64,000 nucleotides of DNA, from contig QAKI01000011.1 in NCBI GenBank assembly GCA_003343905.1, positions 35,895 through 99,894 on the forward strand, read 5' to 3'. The DNA is from Subdoligranulum variabile (GTDB lineage Bacteria > Bacillota > Clostridia > Oscillospirales > Ruminococcaceae). The notes beneath the pieces were generated by a model. The model saw only the letters and a program-made list of their open reading frames with translations, ran no database searches and was not told the DNA's origin. Numbering within the stretch: position 1 is the first letter of the stretch; every line of letters begins with the position of its first letter. This document shows, piece by piece, positions 6,695 through 15,850 of this stretch. A program made the position numbers and the translations under genes.

Positions 6695-7570
6695 ATGTGG
6701 ACCCGTTCACTTTTGAAAGAAAATGCCAAACGCGCCCTGTCCGGTCGATACGGGCGCGGTCTGGTCGTCTGCCTGATCCCGTCCCTGTTAGGGTTTATCT
6801 GTTCGGAACTCATGTTCTCGCTGGGGCTGCCGGTCGCCATGTTTTCAGGGCTGGGGCTTGACTGGTCGCAGCCGTCCGCACTTACCGCAGAAGCGCTCAT
6901 GCCCATGTTTCTGTCCGCCTATCTTGTCATGATGGTCGTTGTACTGGTGTGGGGGATCTTCGTTTCCAACGTGATCGCGGTCGGTTCCTGCCGCTATTTT
7001 ATGGAAAGCCGCCAAAGCCCGGCCCCCATCGGCACCCTGTTCAGCGCCTTCCGCAAACCGTATCTGAATGTGGTGAAGGTGTATCTTCTGGTCGATCTGA
7101 AAATCGTGGGAATCATGCTGCTGTTTGCGATCCCTGCCTGTATTCTGGGCGTGCTGTCCCTGTCCGTTCCGTTGGCCGTGGTCCTCCTGCTGCTTTCTTT
7201 CCTTCCCGCCACCTACTGGATGTACTGCTATATGATGGTCCCCTACCTGCTGGCGGAGAACCCCTATCTGACCACCCGGCGTGCCATGGAACTGAGCAAG
7301 CAGATGATGTACGGCGAAAAGCTCCGCTTTTTCGTGCTGCAGCTTTCCTTCTTTGGCTGGGCGCTCCTGTGTTCCCTCCTGGGCTGGACGCTCGCGCTGA
7401 TTTTACCCCTTTTGGCTTCGTTCTGCACGCTGCCGCTTCTGCCCTATATGAAAGCCACCTACGCGGAGTTCTACGCCGCCATGCGCGCCAAGGCCCTTTC
7501 GCAGGGGATGTCCACCCCCGAAGAACTGGGCGGCTTTGTGCGGCATGACAGCAACACCGCCGCGCTTTGA
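6695..7570 (+). CDS. DUF975-family integral membrane protein
   Basis: A 291-residue multi-pass membrane protein with about six hydrophobic segments (e.g. residues 21-38, 82-104, 131-160, 165-185, 220-250). The N-terminus SLLKENAKRALSGRYGRGL and the later RAMELSKQMMYGEK are typical of DUF975, a family of unknown function common in Firmicutes. The ATG follows a GGAGG site 9 bases upstream and an extended -10 promoter. It is a single-gene unit that ends at the terminator at 7586. Function is not known. Confidence 0.85.
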   Translation: MWTRSLLKENAKRALSGRYGRGLVVCLIPSLLGFICSELMFSLGLPVAMFSGLGLDWSQPSALTAEALMPMFLSAYLVMMVVVLVWGIFVSNVIAVGSCRYFMESRQSPAPIGTLFSAFRKPYLNVVKVYLLVDLKIVGIMLLFAIPACILGVLSLSVPLAVVLLLLSFLPATYWMYCYMMVPYLLAENPYLTTRRAMELSKQMMYGEKLRFFVLQLSFFGWALLCSLLGWTLALILPLLASFCTLPLLPYMKATYAEFYAAMRAKALSQGMSTPEELGGFVRHDSNTAAL

Positions 7571-7585
7571 TCGTTCGTCCCCGTC

Positions 7586-7624
7586 AGCGCCCCTTCCGGC
7601 CCGGTCCGGCGGGGCGCTTTTTTT
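7586..7624 (+). terminator. terminator after DUF975 (GCGCCC-CCGG family)
   Basis: Strong hairpin AGCGCCCC...GGGGCGCT with an inner CCGG stem, followed by T7. It belongs to a set of look-alike terminators at 10135 and 14954. Confidence 0.85.
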
Positions 7625-7741
7625 CGTTTTTTCCGCCCGGCCGCCGCGGGCACAGGCGGGTATTTTCCCTTCCAAAAGGCCGGTCTGCGCGGGTTTTGGT
7701 TCCTGCTGCCGAAAAAACGAAAAAAATATTGCAGTAATCGC

Positions 7742-7770
7742 TTGACAACGCCCGCACAACTTGCTATAAT
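7742..7770 (+). promoter_or_regulatory. consensus promoter of tRNA-Ser
   Basis: TTGACA-17 bp-TATAAT, perfect consensus, ending 26 bp before the tRNA. Confidence 0.9.
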
Positions 7771-7796
7771 AGCCCATGCAGTCAAACGACTGCCTT

Positions 7797-7888
7797 GGAA
7801 AGATGGCTGAGCTGGTCTAAGGCGCACGACTGGAAATCGTGTAGGGCCCCTAAAGCCCTCGAGGGTTCGAATCCCTCTCTTTCCGCCA
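7797..7888 (+). tRNA. tRNA-Ser (anticodon GGA)
   Basis: Class II tRNA, 92 nt with encoded CCA. Acceptor GGAAAGA/TCTTTCC with discriminator G, anticodon stem-loop CACGA-CTGGAAA-TCGTG (GGA), a long variable arm and GGTTCGAATCC in the T-arm. It has its own promoter and terminator. Confidence 0.95.
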
Positions 7889-7893
7889 TAAAG

Positions 7894-7925
7894 AGCACCT
7901 GCTGTACGGCAGGTGCTTTTTATTT
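7894..7925 (+). terminator. terminator of tRNA-Ser
   Basis: Hairpin AGCACCTGC...GCAGGTGCT followed by a T-rich tract. It overlaps the last codons of the convergent AraC gene. Confidence 0.85.
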
Positions 7926-8822
7926 TTGTTCCGATGCGCCGCGGCGGTAGGCCGTGGGCGTCGTATGTTTCCATGCCCGGAACGTCCGGGTGAAATAACT
8001 CACATCGTCAAATCCGCAGTCCGCTGCGATCCGGGCCACCGGCAGGGCGGTCCCTGCCAGCAGTTCCCCTGCCCGGCGCAGGCGGCATTCCCGCAGATAC
8101 TGCACCGGCGTCTGCCCGATGGAACGGCGGAAGCAGCGCAGGCACTCGCTGGGGCTGATGGCCGCGCTGCGGGCGATCTGGGCGACGGTCAGCGGTTCGG
8201 CAAAATGGCGGTGGATGTACGCCAGCATCGTTTTGACCCGCGCGTTGTCCCTCGCAGCGCGGCTGTCCCCCTGGGCGGGCGGCAGGTCCTGCCGGTGGTC
8301 CAGCAGCAGCGCCACCAGTTCCGAAAGCCCTGCCCGCACCAGAAAAGGATAATAGCGCGGTTCCTCCGAACAGGCCTGCCAGGTCCGTTCGATCGCATCC
8401 AGCGCGCGGGCCTCCACCGGGTCGCTGCGCCGCAGGCAAAAGTTTGTGCGTTCCGGGCTGTGCATCAGCGGCAGCAGGTATTCCTTATAGAATATACTGT
8501 CCGGGCTGCCGCCCACCAGCCGCGGATGGAACACCAGCGAATGCAGGCGGCTGGGGCCTTCCCCCGCCGCGCAGACGGCATGGAGCACGCCGGTATTGAC
8601 GAAAAAGCCCTCCCCGGCCTGTAAAGTCCGGGTCCTGCTGCCGATGGTGACGGCCACGCTCCCCTCTGACACGAGCGCGGCTTCCAGTTCTTCGTGCCAG
8701 TGGCAGACCACACCGCACGCGCGCAGATCGTCGTAGTAACAGGCGATCGGGAACGTCACGGTGCCGTGTTCGAGCAGTTCCCGGCCGGAGCGGTCCACCG
8801 TGGTATTGCCTTCAGATAGCAT
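7920..8822 (-). CDS. AraC-family transcriptional regulator
   Basis: About 300 residues. The N-terminal half is a cupin-type ligand-binding region (HWHEELEAALVSEGSV and a following beta-rich stretch with HSLVFHP). The C-terminal 100 residues hold the two AraC helix-turn-helix motifs: LTVAQIARSAAISPSECLRCF and the RIAADCGFDDVSYFTRTFRAW signature. In-frame ATGs lie at 8822, 8828 and 8951; 8822 is preferred because GGGGGA precedes it by a workable distance, and the longer versions would overlap the divergent promoter. It is divergent from an MFS gene, which it probably regulates, possibly in response to a sugar. Confidence 0.9.
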   Translation of the reverse strand: MLSEGNTTVDRSGRELLEHGTVTFPIACYYDDLRACGVVCHWHEELEAALVSEGSVAVTIGSRTRTLQAGEGFFVNTGVLHAVCAAGEGPSRLHSLVFHPRLVGGSPDSIFYKEYLLPLMHSPERTNFCLRRSDPVEARALDAIERTWQACSEEPRYYPFLVRAGLSELVALLLDHRQDLPPAQGDSRAARDNARVKTMLAYIHRHFAEPLTVAQIARSAAISPSECLRCFRRSIGQTPVQYLRECRLRRAGELLAGTALPVARIAADCGFDDVSYFTRTFRAWKHTTPTAYRRGASEQK

Positions 8823-8929
8823 ATCCATCCCCCATTTGGCTGAAATTGTTCCAAAAATAGCTGAAATCATGCTGGAATTACCTAAACAGTGCTGATAAAA
8901 TGATAACATCTTATCAGGAGGTCTGCAAG

Positions 8930-10093
8930 ATGGTACATCTTCTTCTCGCAATTATTTATCTGGCTTTCATCAGTCTGGGTCTGCCCGACGCCGTGCTGGG
9001 CGCGGCCTGGCCCAGCATCTACCCGCAGTTCGGCGTGCCGGTATCCTTCATGGGCGCGGTGTCCATGATCATCGCGTTCGGCACCATCCTGTCCAGCTTG
9101 ATGAGCGACCGCCTGACCCGCGCGCTGGGCACCGGCCGGGTCACGGCGATCAGCGTGGGCATGACGGCGGCGGCGCTGTTCGGGTTTTCGATCAGCGGCA
9201 GCTTCTGGCAGCTTTGCCTGTGGGCGATCCCCTACGGGCTGGGCGCGGGCAGCGTGGACGCCGCGCTGAACAATTATGTGGCCCTGCACTACGAAAGCCG
9301 CCACATGAGCTGGCTGCACTGCATGTGGGGCGTGGGCGCGGCCACGGGGCCTGCCATCATCGGCTGGATCCTTACCGGCGGGCAAAGCTGGCAGAGCGGC
9401 TACCGTGTCATCGCAGTCTTGCAGGTCGTGCTGACCGCCGTTCTGGTGTTCAGCCTGCCCCTGTGGAAACGCCCCGCTGAAGCCGAGGGCGGCGCCGCTG
9501 CCGAAGCCCTGCCCCTGCGCCAGGTGACGCGCATCCCCGGCGCGAAAGAGATCATGCTCTGCTTCTTCTGCTACTGCGCGGTGGAACAGACCGCGGGGCT
9601 GTGGGCCAGCAGCTACCTGACCCTTTGCCGCGGCGTATCGGCCGAAACGGCCGCCGGTTTTGCCAGCCTGTTTTACCTGGGCATCACGGCGGGTCGGGCG
9701 GTCAGCGGCTTCCTGACGCTGAAATTCAACGACACGCAGATGGTCCGCATGGGGCAGGTGCTCATTGCCGCCGGTATTCTGGCGCTGGCGCTGCCCGGCC
9801 CCCAGGAGTTGGCGCTGGTCGGTTTTGCGCTGACCGGTCTTGGCTGCGCGCCCATCTACCCCTGCATCATCCATTCGACGCCCGCCCGCTTTGGCGCGGC
9901 GCGTTCCCAGGCCATGATCGGCGTACAGATGGCCAGCGCCTATGTGGGCACCTGCCTGATGCCGCCGCTGTTCGGCCTGGTCGCCAGCCGTATTTCGGCC
10001 GCGCTGCTGCCGGTCTGGCTGCTGGCCCTGCTGGTGCTGATGGTCTGGATGCACGAACGGCTGAACCGCCGCACCGCGCTGCATAGCGCCTGA
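8930..10093 (+). CDS. MFS transporter (sugar-type)
   Basis: A 387-residue major facilitator protein with about 12 membrane helices. N-terminal LGLPDAVLGAAWPSIYPQFG and the loop SDRLTRALGTGRV resemble the fucose/glucose-type branch of the superfamily. The ATG at 8930 is preceded by AGGAGG at 8 bases; an upstream ATG at 8900 lacks a site. It is divergent from the AraC regulator at 8822, with about 107 bp between start codons, which suggests a regulator-transporter pair. The substrate cannot be read from sequence. Confidence 0.85.
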   Translation: MVHLLLAIIYLAFISLGLPDAVLGAAWPSIYPQFGVPVSFMGAVSMIIAFGTILSSLMSDRLTRALGTGRVTAISVGMTAAALFGFSISGSFWQLCLWAIPYGLGAGSVDAALNNYVALHYESRHMSWLHCMWGVGAATGPAIIGWILTGGQSWQSGYRVIAVLQVVLTAVLVFSLPLWKRPAEAEGGAAAEALPLRQVTRIPGAKEIMLCFFCYCAVEQTAGLWASSYLTLCRGVSAETAAGFASLFYLGITAGRAVSGFLTLKFNDTQMVRMGQVLIAAGILALALPGPQELALVGFALTGLGCAPIYPCIIHSTPARFGAARSQAMIGVQMASAYVGTCLMPPLFGLVASRISAALLPVWLLALLVLMVWMHERLNRRTALHSA

Positions 10094-10134
10094 CGGGCAG
10101 CACGCCCCCTTTTTCCCCTGACACGCCCCTGTTC

Positions 10135-10168
10135 AGCGCCCTTCCGGCCCCGCCGGAGGGGCGCTTTT
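10135..10168 (+). terminator. terminator after the MFS gene (GCGCCC-CCGG family)
   Basis: Hairpin AGCGCCCTTCCGGCC...CCGGAGGGGCGCT followed by TTTT. It is nearly the same sequence as 7586-7624 and 14954-14986. Confidence 0.8.
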
Positions 10169-10229
10169 GGTATGGCCACCAACATCCCGCTGTTTTTCCC
10201 GCCCGGGTGCTTTTGCGCCCCCGGTATGG

Positions 10230-10235
10230 TATAAT
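10230..10235 (+). promoter_or_regulatory. -10 element of the first two-component/ABC unit
   Basis: TATAAT preceded by TGG (extended -10), 36 bp upstream of the response-regulator start. No convincing -35. Confidence 0.55.
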
Positions 10236-10270
10236 AGGAAAAACGCAAATGCCGAAAGCAGGTGGGAACC

Positions 10271-10933
10271 ATGAAGATTTTTATCATCGAGGACGACGCG
10301 GGCATCCGGGAAGAACTGGCCCGGCTGCTGCAAAAGTACGGCTATGAATGTACTGCCGCCGACGATTTTGAGGCAGCCGCCGCCCAGGCCCTGGCCGCCC
10401 GGCCCGACCTGATCCTGCTGGACATCAACCTGCCCTGCGGGGACGGCTTTCAGGTATGCCGCCAGATCCGGCAGCAGTCCCGGGTGCCCATCCTCATCCT
10501 GACCAGCCGCAGTTCCGACTTTGACGAACTGCTGGGGCTGAACCTGGGCGCCGACGATTATATCACCAAGCCGTACAACGGGCAGATCCTGCTGGCGCGC
10601 ATCCAGAAATTGCTGGAGCGTACCGGCGGCGCGCAGGCGGGCGCGCTGCTCATCCACAAGGGGCTGACGCTGGACCTTGCCCGCGCCGTCATGATCCACG
10701 GCGGCCGAGAAACACCGCTGACGAAAAACGAGCTGGGCATCCTGCGGCTGCTGATGCTGAACAAGGGGCGCGTGCTCCCGCGGGACGCCATCATCGACGA
10801 ACTGTGGCAGAGCGAAGCGTTCATCGACGAAAACACCCTCAACGTCAACATCGTGCGCCTGCGCAAAAAGCTGAAAGAGATCGGCCTGCCGGATTATCTG
10901 GAGACCCGGCGCGGCCTGGGGTACTGCGTATGA
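10271..10933 (+). CDS. OmpR-family response regulator (BceR-like)
   Basis: 220 residues: receiver domain (1-115) with the acidic pair in IIEDDAG, phospho-acceptor in LLDINLPCGDGF and Lys in TKPYNGQ, then a winged-helix domain (about 125-220) ending RGLGYCV. The ATG at 10271 is chosen over a GTG at 10262 because it follows AGGTGGGAACC. Its stop overlaps the kinase start (ATGA). With the kinase, ATPase and FtsX-like permease that follow, it forms a Bce-type module, which in Firmicutes responds to peptide antibiotics that target cell-wall lipids. Confidence 0.92.
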   Translation: MKIFIIEDDAGIREELARLLQKYGYECTAADDFEAAAAQALAARPDLILLDINLPCGDGFQVCRQIRQQSRVPILILTSRSSDFDELLGLNLGADDYITKPYNGQILLARIQKLLERTGGAQAGALLIHKGLTLDLARAVMIHGGRETPLTKNELGILRLLMLNKGRVLPRDAIIDELWQSEAFIDENTLNVNIVRLRKKLKEIGLPDYLETRRGLGYCV

Positions 10934-11946
10934 GGGCGGCGGACTATCTGGCGGACCGGGCGGCCGCCCTCGCCTGCTTTGCGGCGGCCGGGGCGCTGGT
11001 CTTTGGGCTGCTGTGGCTGGTCGAAGTGCGGCTGCTGTTCATCCTGTTCGTGGAAGGCATCCTGCTGCTGTTCTTTCTGGCGGCGCTGGCATGGGACTTC
11101 CACCGCCGTCGCCGCTACTACGGGCGGCTGCTGGCGCTACTGGAACACCTGGACGAGAAAACGCTGCTGATGGAAGTGGCCGAACGCCCCACCTTTCTGG
11201 ACGCCCGGATCGTGGCGGACATCCTGCGGCGGAACAGCAAGTACCAGAACGACCGGCTGGCCGAACAGGAACGCCAGTACCGGGAATACCGGGATTTTCT
11301 GGATAGCTGGGTGCATGAGATCAAAACGCCCATCACCTCGGCCCGGCTGATCGCCGGGAACGACAATTCCCCCGCCGCGCTGAAGATCGACGATGAACTG
11401 CGCCGGATCGACGCGCTGGTGGAACTGGTGCTCTACTACGCCCGCAGCGGCGACATGGAGAAGGATTTCCGGGTAGAGCGCACCACCCTGCGGGAACTGG
11501 TGAGCGCGGCGCTGAAAAGCCATTCCAAGCCCATCATCCAGGCGGGCGGCCAGGTGCAGATGGACGGGCTGGACCGGCCCGTCTGCGCGGACCGGAAAAG
11601 CTGCGTCTTTGTGATCGGGCAGATCCTTTCCAACGCCGTCAAATACCGGCAGGGGCCGCTGGTGCTGGAATTTTCCGCCGATACGGAGCAAAACCGCACC
11701 CTGCTGTACATCCGCGACAACGGCATCGGCATTGACGAAGCCGACCTGCCCCGCGTCTTTGACAAGGGCTTTACCGGGGCAAACGGCCGCCGCTACCCCA
11801 AAGCGACCGGCATTGGGCTGTACCTGTGCCGGGAACTGTGCGCCAAAATGAATATGGAGATCGCCGTCCGCAGCGAAAAAGGCCGCGGCACTACGGTGAC
11901 GCTGGCTTTCCCGACCGAAAGCATGCTGCGGGGCGCGGGCCTGTGA
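10930..11946 (+). CDS. intramembrane-sensing histidine kinase (BceS-like)
   Basis: 338 residues. Two transmembrane helices (about 11-28 and 34-54) with almost no loop between them, which is the mark of intramembrane-sensing kinases that read their stimulus through a partner ABC transporter. The H box is in DSWVHEIKTPITSARL (about residue 125), followed by N box (GQILSNAVKY) and G boxes (DNGIGIDEADLPRVFDKGFTG, GIGLYLCRELC). The ATG overlaps the regulator stop as ATGA. It is followed by a dyad operator, ATPase and permease. Confidence 0.92.
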   Translation: MRAADYLADRAAALACFAAAGALVFGLLWLVEVRLLFILFVEGILLLFFLAALAWDFHRRRRYYGRLLALLEHLDEKTLLMEVAERPTFLDARIVADILRRNSKYQNDRLAEQERQYREYRDFLDSWVHEIKTPITSARLIAGNDNSPAALKIDDELRRIDALVELVLYYARSGDMEKDFRVERTTLRELVSAALKSHSKPIIQAGGQVQMDGLDRPVCADRKSCVFVIGQILSNAVKYRQGPLVLEFSADTEQNRTLLYIRDNGIGIDEADLPRVFDKGFTGANGRRYPKATGIGLYLCRELCAKMNMEIAVRSEKGRGTTVTLAFPTESMLRGAGL

Positions 11947-11963
11947 CCCGCGCCTTTTGCCTG

Positions 11964-12025
11964 CCTTACAGTTTTGTAAGGCAAACGTAAGGCAAAACGA
12001 ATGGCAGCCCGCCCGCCGGTATGAT
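11964..12025 (+). promoter_or_regulatory. putative response-regulator operator and -10 upstream of the Bce-type ABC genes
   Basis: A perfect dyad CCTTAC-agtttt-GTAAGG (11964-11981) is followed by a third half-site GTAAGG exactly 11 bp after the second, one helical turn. A TATGAT at 12020 could be the -10. Similar dyads stand upstream of other modules at 25917, 31982, 33972 and 37197, so these are good candidates for regulator binding sites. Confidence 0.65.
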
Positions 12026-12073
12026 ATGGTAAAAGTACCATAGAAGCCATTCTGACAAAAAGGAGCGGAACGT

Positions 12074-12844
12074 ATGCACAACACGATCCTGCGGGTGGAG
12101 GACATCCAGAAATACTACGGCAACCGGGGCAGCCTGACCAAAGCGGTGGATCATATCTCGTTCACGGTGGAAAAGGGCGAGTTCCTGGGCATCATGGGGC
12201 CGTCGGGCTCCGGCAAGACCACACTGCTCAACTGCCTTTCCACCATCGACACCGTGACCAGCGGCCACATTTATATAGAGGGGCAGGACATCACGGCCCT
12301 GCACGGCGGGCGGCTGGCCGACTTCCGGGGGCGCAAGCTGGGCTTTATCTTTCAGGACTTCAACCTGCTGGACACCCTGACCGCCTATGAGAACATCGCG
12401 CTGGCCCTGTCCATCGCTGGGGAAAAGCCCGCCGCCATCCACAAGCGCGTGACCGAAACGGCGGCCGCGCTGAACATCACCGATGTGCTGCCCAAATACC
12501 CCTACCAGCTTTCGGGCGGGCAGCAGCAGCGCATCGCAGCGGCCCGCGCCATCGTGACCGACCCGGCGCTGGTGCTGGCCGACGAGCCCACCGGCGCGCT
12601 GGACTCCCACTCGGCGCGGATGCTGCTGGGGATGCTGACCGAACTGAACGAACGGCTGGACGCCACCATCCTGATGGTCACCCACGACGCCTTTTCCGCC
12701 AGTTATTGCCGCCGCATCCTGTTTATCAAGGACGGCAGGCTGTTCCACGAACTGGACCGGGGCAATGCCGGGCGGAAAGAGTTTTTTGCCCGCATCCTGG
12801 AAGTGGTCTCCGCGCTGGGAGGTGAGCAGCGTGATCTCCTGTAA
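12074..12844 (+). CDS. ABC transporter ATPase (BceA-like)
   Basis: 256 residues of the MacB/Bce class. Walker A is GPSGSGKTTLLN (about 44-55), Q loop FQDFN, signature LSGGQQQRIAAARA, Walker B ALVLADEPTGALD and switch His in MVTHDAF. It hydrolyses ATP to drive the FtsX-like permease encoded next. The gene ends 14 bp inside the permease gene, so the two are translationally coupled. The ATG follows AGGAGCGGAACGT. Confidence 0.94.
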   Translation: MHNTILRVEDIQKYYGNRGSLTKAVDHISFTVEKGEFLGIMGPSGSGKTTLLNCLSTIDTVTSGHIYIEGQDITALHGGRLADFRGRKLGFIFQDFNLLDTLTAYENIALALSIAGEKPAAIHKRVTETAAALNITDVLPKYPYQLSGGQQQRIAAARAIVTDPALVLADEPTGALDSHSARMLLGMLTELNERLDATILMVTHDAFSASYCRRILFIKDGRLFHELDRGNAGRKEFFARILEVVSALGGEQRDLL

Positions 12845-14846
12845 GCTGATCTTAAAAAACGTGCGCAAGAACGTGCAGGACTACCGCATCTACTTCCTGA
12901 CGCTGATGCTGGCGGTCAGCCTGTTCTACGCCTTCAACTCCCTTTCCAGCCAGCCCGCCTTTACCGAGATGAGCCTGACCCGCGCGCTGCTGTACGACCA
13001 GTTGGACAAGCTGCTGGCCTCGCTGTCGGTAGTGTTGTCCCTCGTGCTGGGCTTTCTGATCCTGTACGCCAACCAGTTCCTGCTCCGGCGGCGCAAAAAA
13101 GAACTGGGGCTTTACCGCCTGCTGGGTATGCGGCAGGGGCGCATCTCCCTCATTTTTGCCGGGGAGACCCTCTGCATCGGCGCGGCCGCCCTGGCTGCGG
13201 GGCTGGTGCTGGGGCTCGTCTTTTCCCAGGGTGTTTCCCTGGCGGCGCTCCGGCTGTTCGCCATCGACCTGGCGCAGTTCCGGCTGGTGTTCTCCCCCGC
13301 TGCGCTGCGGCAGACCGTGCTCTGCTTTGCGGTGATCTTCGGCGTCGTGATGGTGTGCAACGTCTGGACCGTTTCCCGCGTGAAGCTCATCGACCTGCTG
13401 ACCGCCGGGCGGCAGAACGAAACGATGACCGCCGACGCCGGTCCGCTGCCGGTGCTGGGGTTCCTGGCGGCCCTGGGCTGCATCGGCACGGCGGGGGTGC
13501 TGTTCGCACGCAACGGCCTGCTGCCCTCGCAGGAAAACCACAGTTTTGAGATCGCCGCCGCGGCGCTGGTGGTGGGGACCGTCCTGCTGTTTTACTCGCT
13601 GGCCGCGGTATTCCTGCGCGCCGCCCAGGCGGACCGCCGCTTTTACCTGCGCGGTCTCAACGCCTTTGTGGTGCGGCAGATCGGCAGCCGCATCCGCACC
13701 AACTACCGGCTGATGGCGGTGGTCTGCGGCCTGCTGACCGTGACGATCTGCGCCGTATCCATCGGCGCCAGCACGGCCCTTGCCATGAACGAACTGTCCC
13801 GCTCGTCCACGCCCTACGATCTGAACGTGCTGTCCGACGTGGAAAAGGACGGGGACGGCAGCATCGCGGACTATCTGGCAGACTGCGGCATCCCCATGGC
13901 GGACTACGCCGAAGGCATGGAACAGATCAGCCTGTATGAAGCCGATTTTACCTACGGGGAACTGTTCGCCGGGCAGTCGCTCGATCTGTGGCCCATCGAC
14001 GAAGCCGTGCCCGAATGTGCCGTCACCGTAGTTACCGTGAGCGACTTCAACCGCGCGCTGGCTTTGCAGGGCAAGGCGCCCGTGACGCTGGGCGAAGGGC
14101 AGTACCTTTTGAACTGCAACTACAAGGGCACTTATTCCTATATAGAGGAGGCGCTGCAGACCCACACCACGCTGACGGTGAACGGCGTAACGCTGGAACG
14201 GGCGGACGTTCACCCGCTGGAAGAAACTTTCTTCATGACCCAGGTGGGCAACAACGACCGCGGCAGCCTGATCGTGCCCGACCGGGTGGCGGCAGGGCTT
14301 GCCAAGGACCTGAACGTGCTGCTGGTGTGCTACCGGCCGGACACCGACCCCGACCAGGTATTGCAGCAGATGGTCCCCATCGGCCTGGACGACGCCCACG
14401 GCTACCGCTACACCGAAAAGACCATGATGTACGATATGTTCTACGGCATCAACGCGCTGGTGACCTTTTTGTGCTGCTATACAGGGCTGATCTTCCTTTT
14501 GATCTGCGCGGCGCTGCTGGCGCTGAAACAACTGACCGAGACCGCCGACAACCTGCACCGCTACGGCCTGCTGCAAAAGCTGGGCGCCACACGGCGGCAG
14601 ATCGACCGCGCCCTGCTCGCCCAGACTGCGGCTTTCTTCGTCGTTCCCCTGCTGGTGGCCGGGGGCTACTCGGTGCTGCTGGTGGGCAAGGGCATCGAAC
14701 TGGTGGAGGAATTCATGAACCTGCACATCGCCGCGAACGTCGGGTTCACCGTGGTGCTGTTCCTTGCCGTGTACGGGACCTATTTTCTGGCAACCTGGCT
14801 GTCCTGCCGCCAGATGGCGGCAGAACCCGCCGAAAGGGAAGAATGA
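12831..14846 (+). CDS. FtsX-like ABC permease (BceB-like)
   Basis: 671 residues with the 10-helix BceB layout. One helix lies near residues 18-40, then an FtsX block (NQFLLRRRKKELGLYRLLGMRQGRISLIF, the conserved cytoplasmic coupling segment). After more helices comes a large extracytoplasmic region (about 310-530) and a second FtsX block (ALKQLTETADNLHRYGLLQKLG). The GTG at 12831 is used because GGGAGG lies 8 bases upstream; no ATG fits. BceB proteins bind the peptide-lipid target in their large loop, so the likely role is release of antimicrobial peptides and signalling to the upstream kinase. Confidence 0.92.
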   Translation: MISCKLILKNVRKNVQDYRIYFLTLMLAVSLFYAFNSLSSQPAFTEMSLTRALLYDQLDKLLASLSVVLSLVLGFLILYANQFLLRRRKKELGLYRLLGMRQGRISLIFAGETLCIGAAALAAGLVLGLVFSQGVSLAALRLFAIDLAQFRLVFSPAALRQTVLCFAVIFGVVMVCNVWTVSRVKLIDLLTAGRQNETMTADAGPLPVLGFLAALGCIGTAGVLFARNGLLPSQENHSFEIAAAALVVGTVLLFYSLAAVFLRAAQADRRFYLRGLNAFVVRQIGSRIRTNYRLMAVVCGLLTVTICAVSIGASTALAMNELSRSSTPYDLNVLSDVEKDGDGSIADYLADCGIPMADYAEGMEQISLYEADFTYGELFAGQSLDLWPIDEAVPECAVTVVTVSDFNRALALQGKAPVTLGEGQYLLNCNYKGTYSYIEEALQTHTTLTVNGVTLERADVHPLEETFFMTQVGNNDRGSLIVPDRVAAGLAKDLNVLLVCYRPDTDPDQVLQQMVPIGLDDAHGYRYTEKTMMYDMFYGINALVTFLCCYTGLIFLLICAALLALKQLTETADNLHRYGLLQKLGATRRQIDRALLAQTAAFFVVPLLVAGGYSVLLVGKGIELVEEFMNLHIAANVGFTVVLFLAVYGTYFLATWLSCRQMAAEPAEREE

Positions 14847-14953
14847 CCCGCTGCCCGCACCGGAACGCTGTGTTCCCACCCGTTGCCGCCCCCCGGCTGC
14901 CGCAGCCTTGCCGCATAGCCGGGCAGACGGCGCAAATCCCCCCTGCCCTTTCA

Positions 14954-14986
14954 ACGCCCTTCCGGCCCTGCCGGGGGGCGTTTTTT
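14954..14986 (+). terminator. terminator after the Bce-type operon (GCGCCC-CCGG family)
   Basis: ACGCCCTTCCGGCCC...CCGGGGGGCGT followed by T6; third member of the repeated terminator family. The remaining bases up to 15160 hold a likely TATACT -10 at 15061 for the next operon and no gene. Confidence 0.85.
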
Positions 14987-15160
14987 GCGTCAAAACGGCG
15001 GCGGTACAGCGGGGTTGAATCGGTTCCAGTTTTTTTCTTCCCAAGACGGGCCATATCTGCTATACTGAAAAAGCGATGCCATTTTTGCGCAGAAACACCG
15101 GGGCGCAGCGGCCCCGCGCCCTGCCCTTTTTGCAGACTGCGCTACAGGAGTGAATCAGTG

Positions 15161-15850
15161 ATGAAACGAATTCTGGTCGTGGAGGACGATCTGGCACTCA
15201 GTACCGGCCTCTGCTTTGAACTGGACGCCGCGGGGTATGCTTCCCTGCCGGCCTACAACTGCGCGAAGGCGCGCTGCCTGCTGGCCCAGGACGCGCCGGA
15301 CCTGGCGCTGCTGGACGTGAACCTGCCGGACGGCAACGGCTTTGACCTGTGCCGGGACATCAAGGCGGTGCGGCCGGAACTGCCGGTCATCTTCCTGACG
15401 GCCAACGATTTGGAAAGCGATATGCTCAACGGCTTTGACATGGGCGCCGAGGACTATGTGACCAAGCCGTTTAATATGCAGATCCTGCTGCGCCGGGTGG
15501 AAGTGGCCCTGCGGCGCAGCAGCCAGACCGCGGCCCCCGCCGCCGAGCGTTGGAGCGACGGCTGGCTGGCGCTGGATTTTTCGGCCCTGACGGCCCGGCG
15601 CGGCGGCGAAACGCTGGTCATCACCCCCAACGAGTACAAGCTGCTGCGCTTTTTGACCGACCATACCGGCCAGATCCTGACCCGTCAGCAGCTTTTGGAC
15701 CGCCTGTGGGACAGCGCCGGGAACTTCATCGACGACCACACCCTGACCGTGACGATGAACCGCCTGCGCGCCAAAATAGAGGATGACGCCCACGCCTACA
15801 TCAAGACCGTGCGCGGCATGGGTTACATCTGGACGGGAGGCAGGGCATGA
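15161..15850 (+). CDS. OmpR-family response regulator (second system)
   Basis: 229 residues with an intact receiver (VVEDDLA, LLDVNLPDGNGF, LTAND, TKPFNMQ) and winged-helix DNA-binding domain ending VRGMGYIWTGG. The ATG follows CAGGAG. Its stop overlaps the start of the kinase by 4 bp (ATGA). Regulator and kinase head an operon that continues with a membrane protein, a flavodoxin, an ATPase and a large permease. Confidence 0.92.
   Translation: MKRILVVEDDLALSTGLCFELDAAGYASLPAYNCAKARCLLAQDAPDLALLDVNLPDGNGFDLCRDIKAVRPELPVIFLTANDLESDMLNGFDMGAEDYVTKPFNMQILLRRVEVALRRSSQTAAPAAERWSDGWLALDFSALTARRGGETLVITPNEYKLLRFLTDHTGQILTRQQLLDRLWDSAGNFIDDHTLTVTMNRLRAKIEDDAHAYIKTVRGMGYIWTGGRA

Noticed and set aside
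14847..15160. Riboswitch or leader RNA before the second two-component system
   Set aside because: Beyond the terminator at 14954 and a likely -10, no conserved riboswitch core is visible.
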